This document shows positions 36,268 through 45,301 of a stretch of 64,000 bases of DNA, piece after piece. This DNA is from Litoreibacter ponti. Lineage in GTDB: Bacteria; Pseudomonadota; Alphaproteobacteria; Rhodobacterales; Rhodobacteraceae. The stretch lies in NCBI RefSeq assembly GCF_003054285.1, contig NZ_QBKS01000001.1, positions 1,984,001-2,048,000 of the forward strand, in the 5' to 3' direction. The notes under the pieces were generated by a model that saw nothing but the letters and a program-made list of their open reading frames with translations, was not told the DNA's origin and did no database searches. Every line of letters starts with the position of its first letter. Position 1 is the first letter of the stretch. The translations under genes were made by a program, and so were the position numbers.

Positions 36268-36444
36268 ATGGATAAAGATTGGCTCATTGACGTACTGATC
36301 GACCTCGAAGTCTTTTCACGAAAGAACGATCTGTACGAGCTTACTGTTAGCATCCAAAGAGCGAAGCTTATCGCAGTAAAAGAAATCTCGGGGCTCACGG
36401 CTTCGAAGCAATCTGAAGAGACTGGCGCTCAATTTTTACTCTGA
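36268..36444 (+). CDS. Small helical protein of the W-x(4)-L-x-DLE family (58 aa)
   Basis: I chose ATG 36268 (MDKDWLIDVLIDLEVFSRKN); a longer in-frame start overlaps the promoter region. The core WLIDVLIDLEVFSRKNDLYE with the following helix IQRAKLIAVKEI matches the protein at 40761-41051 (WMIGVLADLEDYALKNDL) and, more loosely, the one at 45302-45481 (WLTENIDDLINFCRLNSL). All three follow CtrA-type boxes. The product is a probable two-helix hairpin. No function is known. Confidence 0.6.
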   Translation: MDKDWLIDVLIDLEVFSRKNDLYELTVSIQRAKLIAVKEISGLTASKQSEETGAQFLL

Positions 36445-36665
36445 ATGCCTCCTTCAAAGTAAAGTACGAACTGCGTCGTTGCCCCGCTACGACACTTCCT
36501 GGTGGAGTCTACCGAAGCTCTCGAATGCGTCCGGTCTTTCGAACTCGGGGCGCTCGGAAGTCGGAGAGTCGGAGCGTCTGCTATTTGGGACGCAGCGGTC
36601 GTTAAGCGGCTCCTGGCAAGCGTCCGCTTTTCGAACTGACCTTAAAGACTCGGTCATCTCGCCAG

Positions 36666-37220
36666 CTAGCCATCGACCAATGCCGCGAATTCGCTGCGCG
36701 ACCTGAGTGTCACCACCGGCAGGTTCGGGCCGAAGCGATCAATTCCACCGACTATTCGGGGTGCAACCCGCTTCTCAAATGTCCAGATGAAGTTCAGAAA
36801 CTCGCGATCAGGCAACTGCTCGGGGCATCCTTCGGCCATGTCAATCCGAACTCTGCCGTAGTTTCGAAAAACTCGTCGTGCAATTCCGCTCAATGCGACA
36901 CGCCGAGGAACTCGAACCCATACCAAAAGATCGGCGCGGGGGAGACGCAGATCGAATGTGGATACAGTCGTGCCGTCCATGACCCACCGATCTTTTCTTA
37001 CCAATTGGGTAATGATTTGACGCTGCTCCTCGCGGTCGCGGACTTGCCAACCGGGCAGCCAACGGACGTCCCGGTCGTAAGAGAGATATTCTAGGTCGAA
37101 GCGTTCCGATATCTTGAGAGAAAGCGTGCTCTTTCCGCCTCCCGAACACCCCACCACGAGCACACGTTTCGCAGTTCGCAGCACTGCTGCGGCCTGAGGT
37201 ATTGATACATACATCGGCAT
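36666..37220 (-). CDS. Adenylate kinase-like P-loop NTPase (FlaR/topology-modulation-like)
   Basis: This 184-aa protein has Walker A VLVVGCSGGGKSTLSLKI near residues 20-37. It has LEYLSYDRDVRWLPGWQVRD and WVMDGTTVSTFDLRLPRADL typical of the small nucleotide-kinase-like ATPases annotated as topology modulation proteins. A second start at ATG 37214 (MYVSIPQ) is equally possible. Such proteins are thought to phosphorylate small molecules, but their substrates are unknown. The gene stands alone and is convergent with decayed sequence. Confidence 0.8.
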   Translation of the reverse strand: MPMYVSIPQAAAVLRTAKRVLVVGCSGGGKSTLSLKISERFDLEYLSYDRDVRWLPGWQVRDREEQRQIITQLVRKDRWVMDGTTVSTFDLRLPRADLLVWVRVPRRVALSGIARRVFRNYGRVRIDMAEGCPEQLPDREFLNFIWTFEKRVAPRIVGGIDRFGPNLPVVTLRSRSEFAALVDG

Positions 37221-37399
37221 TTCAGCGGACCCGTAATAGAATGACGCCGTTTCCTATAGCGGTCATTTGGGACGGATGCAGCACTAGAGACTTTGGGCTC
37301 ACTGCCGACCTCGGAGCCAGCGCAGCAATCCCGTGATATGGTGCCTCGTCAACGTCGGGTTGTCGTTGTGGGAGGGCATGGCGGATCGGAGGATCAGTC

Positions 37400-38035
37400 A
37401 TGGAACCTACACCAAACTTACCAGCCATTCGCGCACTCCGCCCTGCTTGGAACAAGGGCCGGATCGTCGGTCAGAAGCGCCCACTGAAACCAAAGCACGT
37501 CTGGGCAATCCGGGTGCGACTTGAACTGGCCGAGAACCATCGTGATCTCGCTCTGTTCAACATGGCAATCGACAGCAAGTTGCGCGGCTGCGATCTAGTG
37601 AAGATGAAGGTAGTCGACGTGATGGCGTCCGGCCAGATCAAAGAACGGGCATCTGTACTGCAAAGCAAAACGCAGAAACCTGTGCGCTTTGAGATATCTG
37701 AAGGCACTCGCGCCTCTGTAGAGAAGTGGATGGAAGACGAACTCATGGTCGGCTCCGAGTATCTTTGGCCCGGTCGCTTTCATGAGCGCCTGCACATCTC
37801 GACACGCCAGTATGCGAGGATCGTCCGCGATTGGGTCACTTCGATCGGTCTGGAAGCGAGCGCATATGGCACGCATTCGATGAGGCGAACAAAGGTGACG
37901 CAGATCTACAAGAAGACTGGCAACTTGCGGGCGGTTCAGCTTCTACTTGGTCATACCAAGATGGATAGCACAGGCCGGTACTTGGGCGTCGAACTTGAGG
38001 ACGCGCTAGCAATCGCAGAGGCTATAGAAATCTAG
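37400..38035 (+). CDS. Tyrosine recombinase, catalytic-domain only
   Basis: This 211-aa protein starts at ATG 37400 with a GGAGGA ribosome binding site at 37389. It contains the tyrosine-recombinase catalytic set: Arg in AIDSKLRGCDLVKMK, the H-x-x-R box in GTHSMRRTKVTQIY, the second His in LLGHTKMDSTGRYLGVE and the nucleophile Tyr in the same segment. The N-terminal core-binding domain of phage integrases is absent, so it resembles the small integrase-like proteins found on plasmids and islands. It may act on the surrounding element. Its target site is unknown. Confidence 0.88.
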   Translation: MEPTPNLPAIRALRPAWNKGRIVGQKRPLKPKHVWAIRVRLELAENHRDLALFNMAIDSKLRGCDLVKMKVVDVMASGQIKERASVLQSKTQKPVRFEISEGTRASVEKWMEDELMVGSEYLWPGRFHERLHISTRQYARIVRDWVTSIGLEASAYGTHSMRRTKVTQIYKKTGNLRAVQLLLGHTKMDSTGRYLGVELEDALAIAEAIEI

Positions 38036-38210
38036 CTAATCCGGGTCGCCTACAAGGGCGGCCCACACCAGCCGTTCGAAGTGAAATAACGCGCGGCGCC
38101 CCAGCATCCGCAGAGCAGACATCCATTATCCCATACGCCATCGCAAACAGTTGCTAATTTGACCGCTTCGGTGACACTCGCTTCGTCCAATCAAACGGAG
38201 AAACAAAGCC

Positions 38211-39632
38211 ATGCGAAAATCTGCGCACGCACCGTCGCTGTCCACTGAAGATAACGTGAGAAAGTTACCGCCAAGAAACAGCCCATACTGGAACATCTTA
38301 GAGTTCTGCCGTCACATTGGTTTGCAGAAAAAAGCTTCTGGCAACCTGCACTGGATGGCGCGAATTCGAAGGTTGGACGGCGGCTACTCCCAGACAAGAC
38401 TCGGGCCACACAGGATCATGCAGAGCAATGGGCTGACCTATGTTGAGGCATTAAGACTCGCAAATAACTGGTTTAACGATCCGCAGATTCTTGCCGCGGC
38501 TTCAGAGCCATACAAAGCAGGGGTGAACCGCCAGCTTCACTACACCAAATCCGAAAGCCGTTTCACAGTGGGCGATGCGATGCACTCCTATGTGGAATGG
38601 AAGCGTGTCGCCGCCGCAAGAACATACTTTGAGACAACCTTGTCTCTCATCAACCATCATATCATTCCTCGCCTCGGCCAATTGCCAGTCGAGGAACTTT
38701 GCCAATCCGTTTTTACCCAGTTCTGCGTGGATGTCCTTGAGACCGCACCCAAGCGGGGACGAGGCACCCAAGGAGGCCGCGTGCGCCTCCAGGAACTAGA
38801 TCACGAACGACTTCGCAAAAGGAAGAAGACCCTCAACACAGTCATTGGGATTCTGCGAACGGCAATCGAGATGTCTTGGGAAAACGGCGATGTTGAAAGT
38901 GACCGGTACTGGAGGCGCATTAGGCGGGTGCCACACGCTGATACACCGCGGCAGTTCTTTTTGACACGCGCTCAAGCAAAGCGCCTCATCGCCTCCTGTC
39001 GCCCCGATTTAGCCCTTCTGGTGCAGGGCGCCCTCTACACAGGCTGCCGAGTGTCGGAACTGACGCGTCTTAAGGCTCGGGATGTTGGCTGCCACTTGTT
39101 TGGTATCTACGTCGAACCAATGAAGAGCTATCGAGGGCGGTACGTGGTGCTGCCAAACGAAGGCATGACATTCTTCTTGGATCAAGTTGAGGGCACAGAT
39201 GACGAAGACCTCGTCTTCCGAATGTCCTCAGGTCGGTCATGGTTTGGCTGCCATAAACACTTATTCAAAGAAGCCGTGCGGCGGGCTGGCTTGCCCGAAG
39301 GCTTCGTGTTTCACGGTCTGCGACACACCTACGCAAGCCAACTAGTTCAGGCAGGGACGCCACTTGCGATGGTTGCCAAGCAGCTAGGCCACACCAACAC
39401 TGATACCGTTAGCCGAACTTATGGCCATTTGTGCTGTGATGGGCTGGAAAACGAAATCTCACGCAGATTTGCGCCACTTCAGCCTGTCGAAGAAGATCCG
39501 AGACTAAAACGCTTGCGGGATACATTGCAGAGCAAAGCAGAGCCCCAATGGTCATGGCCAAGGAAGAACAGAAGCAGGGCGCGCGGTGAGTTGGTGAGCC
39601 TACTGCGGGACCGTGAGGATGAGCTGAGATAA
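38211..39632 (+). CDS. Tyrosine site-specific recombinase/integrase (473 aa)
   Basis: This protein starts at ATG 38211 with ACGGAGAAACAAAGCC before it. It has an N-terminal arm domain, a SAM-like core-binding domain (FTVGDAMHSYVEWKRVAAAR) and a catalytic domain. The catalytic residues are Arg in GALYTGCRVSELTRLKA, His-x-x-Arg in FHGLRHTYASQLV, the second His in LGHTNTDTVSRTYGH and the Tyr that follows. It is complete in length. It is 175 bp downstream of the shorter recombinase but unrelated to it in detail. It probably mobilised part of this island. Confidence 0.9.
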   Translation: MRKSAHAPSLSTEDNVRKLPPRNSPYWNILEFCRHIGLQKKASGNLHWMARIRRLDGGYSQTRLGPHRIMQSNGLTYVEALRLANNWFNDPQILAAASEPYKAGVNRQLHYTKSESRFTVGDAMHSYVEWKRVAAARTYFETTLSLINHHIIPRLGQLPVEELCQSVFTQFCVDVLETAPKRGRGTQGGRVRLQELDHERLRKRKKTLNTVIGILRTAIEMSWENGDVESDRYWRRIRRVPHADTPRQFFLTRAQAKRLIASCRPDLALLVQGALYTGCRVSELTRLKARDVGCHLFGIYVEPMKSYRGRYVVLPNEGMTFFLDQVEGTDDEDLVFRMSSGRSWFGCHKHLFKEAVRRAGLPEGFVFHGLRHTYASQLVQAGTPLAMVAKQLGHTNTDTVSRTYGHLCCDGLENEISRRFAPLQPVEEDPRLKRLRDTLQSKAEPQWSWPRKNRSRARGELVSLLRDREDELR

Positions 39633-39842
39633 GAGCAGCCCATTCCTGCCGTTCATCGCTTACAAGAACGTTGCGGCGGGACTCCCCGGAAACAGCCATT
39701 GGTCTACAAGCCCGTGACAAAATCTCTCCATCTGCCACGAAGTGATGTTTTGGCGCCGAAATCTGTGGCGCACCACAACGATAAGGTCGTTCGAGACCCT
39801 CCTGGGATCGTCTGGCGCTAGTACAAGTAGATCCTGACCAGT

Positions 39843-40400
39843 TTAGTAGTGTTCGAGAAGCCAATTTGAGATTTCAGCAGTCGTTTTTACTTCGGCATCG
39901 GCACAGCGTTCTAGCACGGAGATGGGAAGGTCAGCGAACTCTGCCTCGTGAGGATCTTGAACGATTGTGCGCCCTCCAGACTCCTCAATCATGCGCATAC
40001 CTGCCACACCATCCCGAAGCATTCCCGACAGTATGATCCCTGTGGCAGCAGCTTGGAAAGTAAATGCTATTGAGCTCATAAGGGAATCGATCGAAGCAAA
40101 TTGACCATCGTGACGCAATGCTTCGTTTAGCACAAAGCGGTCACCGTGAATCTTCGCGTCAGTTTCGCCAGGCACGGTGTAAATCACACCTGGACGCAAG
40201 ATCATTCCATGTATCGCACATTGGATATTGAGATTGCTGTCAAACCTTAAGACACGTTCTAAACGAGAAGTCGCAGGCGCATGAATAGTGATCAAAAGTG
40301 GTGCGCGCAGCTGATACGGCAGGCCGTTGACAATCCTTCGGATCGCCTGGACCCCTCCCGCAGATGCGCCAATCGCCACACAGCCATAGTTTACGTCCAT
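39843..40400 (-). CDS. Stand-alone CheB-type methylesterase domain
   Basis: This 185-aa protein has only the CheB catalytic domain. The catalytic triad is visible: Ser13 in VAIGASAGGVQAI, His40 in ITIHAPAT and Asp130 in SGMLRDGVAGM. No receiver domain precedes it and no other chemotaxis gene is nearby. CheB removes methyl groups from chemoreceptor glutamates; stand-alone versions act in atypical signalling pathways. It is divergent from the small gene at 40575, and the CtrA-type box at 40512-40526 lies between them. The box could therefore serve both. Confidence 0.85.
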   Translation of the reverse strand: MDVNYGCVAIGASAGGVQAIRRIVNGLPYQLRAPLLITIHAPATSRLERVLRFDSNLNIQCAIHGMILRPGVIYTVPGETDAKIHGDRFVLNEALRHDGQFASIDSLMSSIAFTFQAAATGIILSGMLRDGVAGMRMIEESGGRTIVQDPHEAEFADLPISVLERCADAEVKTTAEISNWLLEHY

Positions 40401-40511
40401 CGTCAGGCCCGAATATCTTCACGCTCAACATAATTATGGGCGATAATTAGGGTGAAGAGCCAGCGTTTCTAGATCATCAAATGAATAAATTTTTTAAATT
40501 TTGGCTGCCTG

Positions 40512-40526
40512 TTTACACTTTCTTAA
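40512..40526. promoter_or_regulatory. CtrA-type box, one mismatch, divergent promoter region
   Basis: TTTACACTTTCTTAA lies 48 bp before the ATG at 40575 and 112 bp before the cheB-like start at 40400. It differs from TTAA-N7-TTAA at one position. Confidence 0.55.
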
Positions 40527-40574
40527 CGGATCGCTTTGAAACTTGTCTCAGTACAACAAGTTGAAGAGTAAGAG

Positions 40575-40742
40575 ATGGAGATGGATCTCGACGAGCTGAT
40601 ACAGAAGACGCAGGTCGCTGCGGATTATGCCCTGATGCAAGGTATGGCAGAGCTTGCGAAGCTTCTCGACATCAGCCTCTACGAGCTCGACAAGAAGCGT
40701 TGTGAGCGGAACTTATCCCACGCAAATAAACGATTGCACTAG
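40575..40742 (+). CDS. Small helical protein (55 aa) behind a CtrA-type box
   Basis: The frame from ATG 40575 to TAG 40742 encodes MEMDLDELIQKTQVAADYAL followed by MQGMAELAKLLDISLYELDK and a basic tail. AAGAGTAAGAG before the ATG can serve as ribosome binding site, and a second ATG six bases on is possible. The product is helical and resembles the other small helical proteins of the island in size and layout, but the similarity is loose. The function is unknown. Confidence 0.5.
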   Translation: MEMDLDELIQKTQVAADYALMQGMAELAKLLDISLYELDKKRCERNLSHANKRLH

Positions 40743-40760
40743 AAACCCTGCGTTTCGTAC

Positions 40761-41051
40761 CTATCGCGCCCCAAGGTTCGACGGCTTGAGCCTTGAATTT
40801 GCCGCCCCCTGATCGGCCCAGACAGTGCCGGAAGAATTCCGTTCCACAAGATCAACGCAACAGAACCCAAGCTGATCAACCTCATAATGATCCAACGGGG
40901 TTGAGCGTCTCATTTTATCGAGCCGCAGCGCTCGAGCTGCATCTAATCTGCTGCTCTTAAGCTTAAGCCCAAGTGGCACCAAATCGTTCTTTAGGGCATA
41001 GTCTTCGAGATCAGCGAGAACGCCAATCATCCAGTCATGTCTTCCGTTCAT
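40761..41051 (-). CDS. Small helical protein of the W-x(4)-L-x-DLE family (96 aa)
   Basis: The N-terminal half MNGRHDWMIGVLADLEDYAL with KNDLVPLGLKLKSSRLDAAR matches the 58-aa protein at 36268-36444 in spacing and key residues (Trp, DLE, KNDL). The C-terminal half (LDHYEVDQLGFCCVDLVERN) is an extension not found in the other members. An exact CtrA-type box lies 50 bp before the start. It is convergent with the 55-aa gene. No function is known. Confidence 0.6.
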   Translation of the reverse strand: MNGRHDWMIGVLADLEDYALKNDLVPLGLKLKSSRLDAARALRLDKMRRSTPLDHYEVDQLGFCCVDLVERNSSGTVWADQGAANSRLKPSNLGAR

Positions 41052-41100
41052 GTCTTTTATCTTCCACTCTTCAGCACGTCATATAGATTCCCGCATTAAA

Positions 41101-41115
41101 TTAACGATGAGTTAA
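41101..41115. promoter_or_regulatory. CtrA-type box, exact TTAA-N7-TTAA
   Basis: TTAACGATGAGTTAA lies 50 bp upstream of the 96-aa gene start at 41051. Confidence 0.7.
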
Positions 41116-41704
41116 CTTAGGCTCTTTGCGAGAGGATTACGTTAGGTCACTTGCCATCTGCCAAGAATCACCTTTCCTCATGTCATCTGCTGGTCACTTA
41201 GGTTTTCGACCTACCCAAACAGACGGCGCCATCTGAGGACATAGCAAGCCCAAGCGCATTTCTCCCGAATTCGCGCTGAACTTTAGCTCTATCACGCATG
41301 TCTCTCGGCGATGTTCTGCAATCGGTAGGTTGCCGCGGCACAAGGGATCGGCTGCAGGATTCGTGTGTCAGCGAATAGTGATCACAAGTGGCGCGTGACT
41401 AATCCTTAGGACTGTCCTACACAGTTCGCGCAAACCTCATATTCGTAGTAATCCATGCGTTGACCGAAAAGATGCATCTTTCTTTGGAAAAACCGTGGCC
41501 GCTATCAATCCTGGGGCTGCCGAATGTAGGCGATCCCAGTCTCTAGATTGTGACTAATTTGGGTACCGTTATGGCTAACAAAAATTTAATTAGCACGAAG
41601 AACTGGCAGCTTCGGTACCTAGACAAGCCAGACGAGCCAACTGAGATAAAAAATTTTCCAATAGATGGAAGTGATATGCAGAATTTTTGCACCGATTTTG
41701 AGTT
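41116..41704. other. Intergenic stretch without a supported gene
   Basis: Only one short frame (from about 41550) is present. It runs tail-to-tail into the RTX gene and has no family features. I see no repeat or RNA gene here. Confidence 0.5.
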
Positions 41705-44206
41705 TCACCCAAAAAAGCTCTCATCCAAATTCACGTCCAGCAGAGTTACTCGCCAACCATTCTCAGCTTCCAAAACCATATCATCGCCAATTTGAGTTGC
41801 ATCCGCAAAGCCGCTTTCCACGAGTTGATTAACAGTATACTCATCAAAAAAGTTGATACTATCATGTTCAGGATCGAAATCTGAAATAGTAAAATCGTCG
41901 GAATGCCCGTTTGATTGAATCGAAACCGTATCATTCCCTGACCCGGTCGAGATGAAATCGTCCCCAAAATAAATCAAGAACTGATCATCCCCAGATCCGC
42001 CGTAGACAAATTCATCCCCTTCGGCCGTCCAAATTTCATCGTCCCCGTCTCCACCAAAACCATAAGACCCGGGCGCTAATTGAATTATATCGTCACCGCC
42101 TTCACCGAAAACCTCAGTTCCAATACCTCCATTTCTATGGCTTATATCGTCTCCAAGTCCAAGGAATAGTGCCTCGGCGTCCGGGATATGTGCTACATAA
42201 TCACCATGGTTAGTAGTGGTAAGAGCTTCGAAGCCATGCAGATATCCTAAATCACTACCAAATCCGGACGGATCAAGAAAATCTTGCATAGACAAGGAAT
42301 ATGTAAGTATCACGACCGGAGCATCGGAATCCTCAAATGAGATATGATCGCTTCCAAGTCCCCCGACGTAATCGCCAACCGAACTCCCAGCAAAAACGAT
42401 ATCATTGCCTTCGCCAGAAAAAACAGTATTCCGTCCTTCCTGTACATGAATTGTATCGCTACCGGCACCACTGTGGATAACATCATCCCCGCCACCGGCG
42501 TAGATCTCATCATCTCCCCCATACGAATATAGAGAATTTGCCCGATCGTCTCCAATTATCAAATCATGCCCGGCTCCGCCATAAATGTTTTCTTGATCGA
42601 GAGTTGCTGTCAAAACTAGATCCGCTTGCGGATCAAATTCTCTCAGCGACGGGTCTGATACAGAGATCAATTCGATCCTCGCGAGCTCCCATGCACCTAA
42701 TTCCAAACTAAACAATCCGCCGCTCCAGGAGAATGGAACAAATTCCCGAATTATTGGGTCCGTTTCAACAATGTCAACTGCGCCATCAGTTCCCAATATG
42801 GACGCCCTTACAACATATTCGCCTGAGCTCACCACGTCTTGGAAATCAAGCTGAATCGCCGAATCTGACTCAAGTAAACGGTCGACGCCAGACCTTTCTC
42901 CGACGAATAATGTATAGGTGTCTTCCCCTCTGAATGTATGGATATCAATTTCCCCAGCGACTTCATAATCTGCTTGGGTCTCCATTCCTAATGTTGACTC
43001 TCTAAGCCATTGAAAGGCTACACCACTGAATGTTAGATCGTTTTCTTCCGTATCGATTAGCGTTCGATCCTGAGCTCTTGGATTCCCAAAAGTGAGTGGC
43101 CAGAAATTTGCGCCGTCTACTCCAGCGGATGCGAGCTCAAAGAAGGCTTCAATAGTAGTATGCGCGAGGTGTAGCCCATTCGCGTTGCCAAGATTTAGAT
43201 CATCATTACTATTTCTCGGATTTCGCGGACTCCATTCTGTGATATAGTAATCGATCTCGTCGACCCCTACTTGCTCAATAAATCGGTTGTAGATCGAGTA
43301 TAGGGAGTAATTTCTTTCCTCGTCGATCCCTGCGAAACCGTCCTCGAAATATACATGTTCTAGAATCCCTGAGATGGCATCAAGAGCGCCAGGGTGTGCT
43401 AGTATCTGATCTGCAATATCACGCGTTTGTTCAGCCGCATTACCCTGACCAGGCATCTCTCGCACAATCCATCCATCAGGTACGTCTTCCCCAACTTCGG
43501 ATGCGAGCCACACATTAAAATCTCCACGCCCGTCTGGCTCCAAGTAAACACTAGTATCATTTCTTTGACTGAAGCGATTTGAAGATGATGTAACCTGAGT
43601 GAGTAATTCTACGTCAGGATACCTGTCGTTTAAAAACGTTGCCAACCTTGATGCGAGAAAGCCGTACTCAGAAGCGGTCATCTCTCCGCTTCCCCAGAAT
43701 TCATTTCCGAGCTCAAATCGAGAGATTGTAACACTGTTTGCCGCAGCCTCGACCAATGACTGCTCGATAAATGCGATTACGTTTTCAAAATACTCGCTAG
43801 TCAGCTCCTGTCGGGCACCATATGTCCCTTCCATCAATGCCTGACCCGCTGACTGCACAAAAGCAACGCGGGTTGGGATTACTAACTGCGCTTCTGCATT
43901 GATCTGTCCCGCAATTTCAAAATATTGTGATAGAGGAGTTCCCACCTTCTGTACGCCGAATTCACCTGGTAAACTAGTTGCCTCCCAGTCACCAGTTGAG
44001 AATGCGCCGTCAGCAAATGCATACTCTGTTGCGCTTCCACCCGGAAATCTGAGCACAGAGGGTTGCAATTCAGACAATCGAGATATCGCATCCTCGTTAC
44101 TGGCAAAGTCATAGTCAAACGTTGTAACAAAGTTTAAACCAAACATCTCCTCTGAGATTTGGTGATTGCCGGAGATCTGCGAATCTATAACGCGATAGAT
44201 AGTCAT
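41705..44206 (-). CDS. RTX calcium-binding secreted protein with a clan-A glycoside-hydrolase-like barrel
   Basis: This is an 833-aa protein. Residues 1-400 or so look like a TIM-barrel glycosidase of the arabinofuranosidase/clan-A type: VLRFPGGSATEY (51-62), the acid/base Glu169 in ELGNEFWGSGE and the nucleophile candidate Glu324 in YYITEWSP. Residues about 560-780 carry RTX nonapeptide repeats such as GGAGHDLIIGDD and YGGDDEIYAGGGDDVIHSG. There is no N-terminal signal peptide, so type I secretion through a C-terminal signal is expected. No type I exporter genes are nearby. The gene has low GC and AT-rich codon use, unlike the flanks, so it was probably acquired. Confidence 0.8.
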   Translation of the reverse strand: MTIYRVIDSQISGNHQISEEMFGLNFVTTFDYDFASNEDAISRLSELQPSVLRFPGGSATEYAFADGAFSTGDWEATSLPGEFGVQKVGTPLSQYFEIAGQINAEAQLVIPTRVAFVQSAGQALMEGTYGARQELTSEYFENVIAFIEQSLVEAAANSVTISRFELGNEFWGSGEMTASEYGFLASRLATFLNDRYPDVELLTQVTSSSNRFSQRNDTSVYLEPDGRGDFNVWLASEVGEDVPDGWIVREMPGQGNAAEQTRDIADQILAHPGALDAISGILEHVYFEDGFAGIDEERNYSLYSIYNRFIEQVGVDEIDYYITEWSPRNPRNSNDDLNLGNANGLHLAHTTIEAFFELASAGVDGANFWPLTFGNPRAQDRTLIDTEENDLTFSGVAFQWLRESTLGMETQADYEVAGEIDIHTFRGEDTYTLFVGERSGVDRLLESDSAIQLDFQDVVSSGEYVVRASILGTDGAVDIVETDPIIREFVPFSWSGGLFSLELGAWELARIELISVSDPSLREFDPQADLVLTATLDQENIYGGAGHDLIIGDDRANSLYSYGGDDEIYAGGGDDVIHSGAGSDTIHVQEGRNTVFSGEGNDIVFAGSSVGDYVGGLGSDHISFEDSDAPVVILTYSLSMQDFLDPSGFGSDLGYLHGFEALTTTNHGDYVAHIPDAEALFLGLGDDISHRNGGIGTEVFGEGGDDIIQLAPGSYGFGGDGDDEIWTAEGDEFVYGGSGDDQFLIYFGDDFISTGSGNDTVSIQSNGHSDDFTISDFDPEHDSINFFDEYTVNQLVESGFADATQIGDDMVLEAENGWRVTLLDVNLDESFFG

Positions 44207-44529
44207 TCTGTTCTCATGCTAAATTCATTTTGAGAACTTTGCAGCTTACCTTTAGTTAGGTAGCGTTCAAAACATGTCATTCGGATGAAGTGAGGGTCAG
44301 CTTTTAACCAATTTTGGTCTGTTGTAGAGCTATATTTAATTTAGGTTGTACTCATCCGGATTCTTCTTGGACGTGTGGACCCACGATTAACGATAGAGAA
44401 GCTCTTTCAGAATCGGAATCGCTCATAGCTTCTCTCAACTCTTGCCAAGACCGCCCACGTCTGTCGAGACAAGATCCTACTTCTGCTCAACCATGAAGGT
44501 ATCGGTAGTTTCAAATATGGTGAACTCTG
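44207..44529. other. Intergenic stretch without a supported gene
   Basis: AT-rich non-coding DNA between the divergent RTX and luxI-type genes. No clear CtrA box is seen for the RTX gene; TTTTAACCAATTTTGG at 44309-44324 is only a half-site. Confidence 0.4.
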
Positions 44530-44544
44530 TTAATATTTTGTCAA
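44530..44544. promoter_or_regulatory. CtrA-type box, one mismatch, upstream of the luxI-type gene
   Basis: TTAATATTTTGTCAA has the TTAA-N7-T(C)AA form and lies 41 bp before the probable TTG start at 44585. CtrA control of luxI genes is known in Rhodobacteraceae, which supports it. Confidence 0.5.
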
Positions 44545-44584
44545 CCAACTCCAAGCAACGCTAGCGTCTGTTCCGGGTGCGACC

Positions 44585-45205
44585 TTGAACCGATTGGAAA
44601 ATCTAGTGCTGCAAATCCACACAATCAACAGCCTCACTTCAAACACAACTCTCTTTGATCAAGTCTTTAGAGATCGGGCACACCAATTCTGCCAGCGAAT
44701 GGGCTGGGACTTGAAAAGAGATCATCAAGGACGCGAGCTCGATGAATATGATAACCCTAATTCTGTCTATATTGTATGGGTTGACCCTAACGGGCGTCAC
44801 CTTGGATCAGTGCGTTTAATGCCAACGTCGTCTCAATCCATGATCGCAGATCATTTCCAAGGCCACTTTGACGAAAAATCAGTCGAATCTGACGGCTGTT
44901 GGGAGGTCACGCGCTTCTGTGTATCGCCAGAACTGCCAAAGAGTGAAATCAGTGTAGTTAGCCGAGAACTGGTCAAGAGTGCGTTTATTTATTGCGCCGA
45001 ACAACATGCCAAGTGTCTGGTAGGGTTGTGTTTCCCTACAATGCTGAGGCTCTACCGGCGCCTAGACTGCGCTCCCGACCAAACGGTCGTCAGCAAACTC
45101 GACAGTAGCCTCGTTCTTGCCCGTTGGGACGTAGACTTTTCAAGGATACTCGAGCTGTATTCGACCAAGAGTGGCAAATCGACGTCCGCGTTGCTTATGG
45201 CTTGA
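44585..45205 (+). CDS. Acyl-homoserine-lactone synthase (LuxI family), orphan
   Basis: This is a 206-aa protein. The LuxI invariant residues are all visible: Arg in VFRDRAHQF (residues 28-35), Trp41, Asp53 and Asp56 in ELDEYDNP, Arg77 in GSVRLMPT, and Glu107 and Arg110 in CWEVTRFCVS. It would make an N-acyl-homoserine lactone signal from S-adenosylmethionine and an acyl carrier. The start is uncertain: TTG 44585 is the first, TTG 44597 is also possible, and no ATG precedes the conserved core. No LuxR gene is in the window, so its receptor must be elsewhere. A CtrA-type box precedes it. Confidence 0.88.
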   Translation: MNRLENLVLQIHTINSLTSNTTLFDQVFRDRAHQFCQRMGWDLKRDHQGRELDEYDNPNSVYIVWVDPNGRHLGSVRLMPTSSQSMIADHFQGHFDEKSVESDGCWEVTRFCVSPELPKSEISVVSRELVKSAFIYCAEQHAKCLVGLCFPTMLRLYRRLDCAPDQTVVSKLDSSLVLARWDVDFSRILELYSTKSGKSTSALLMA

Positions 45206-45231
45206 TTTATGGCCACCGAGCTTCGTCAACG

Positions 45232-45246
45232 TTAGGCCATTCTTAA
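45232..45246. promoter_or_regulatory. CtrA-type box, one mismatch
   Basis: TTAGGCCATTCTTAA lies 55 bp upstream of the ATG at 45302; its right half extends to TTAACCAT, the most typical CtrA half-site. Confidence 0.6.
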
Positions 45247-45301
45247 CCATGCCCTATGGATAGTCCTGTTCAATGATGACACTGATTCTGAGGTTATATA
45301 C

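Noticed and set aside
41550..41795. Short plus-strand frame running into the RTX gene
   Set aside because: It overlaps the 3' end of the RTX gene on the opposite strand by about 90 bp and shows no family features.
44309..44324. CtrA box for the RTX gene
   Set aside because: Only one TTAA half-site is present and the second half does not match at the required spacing.
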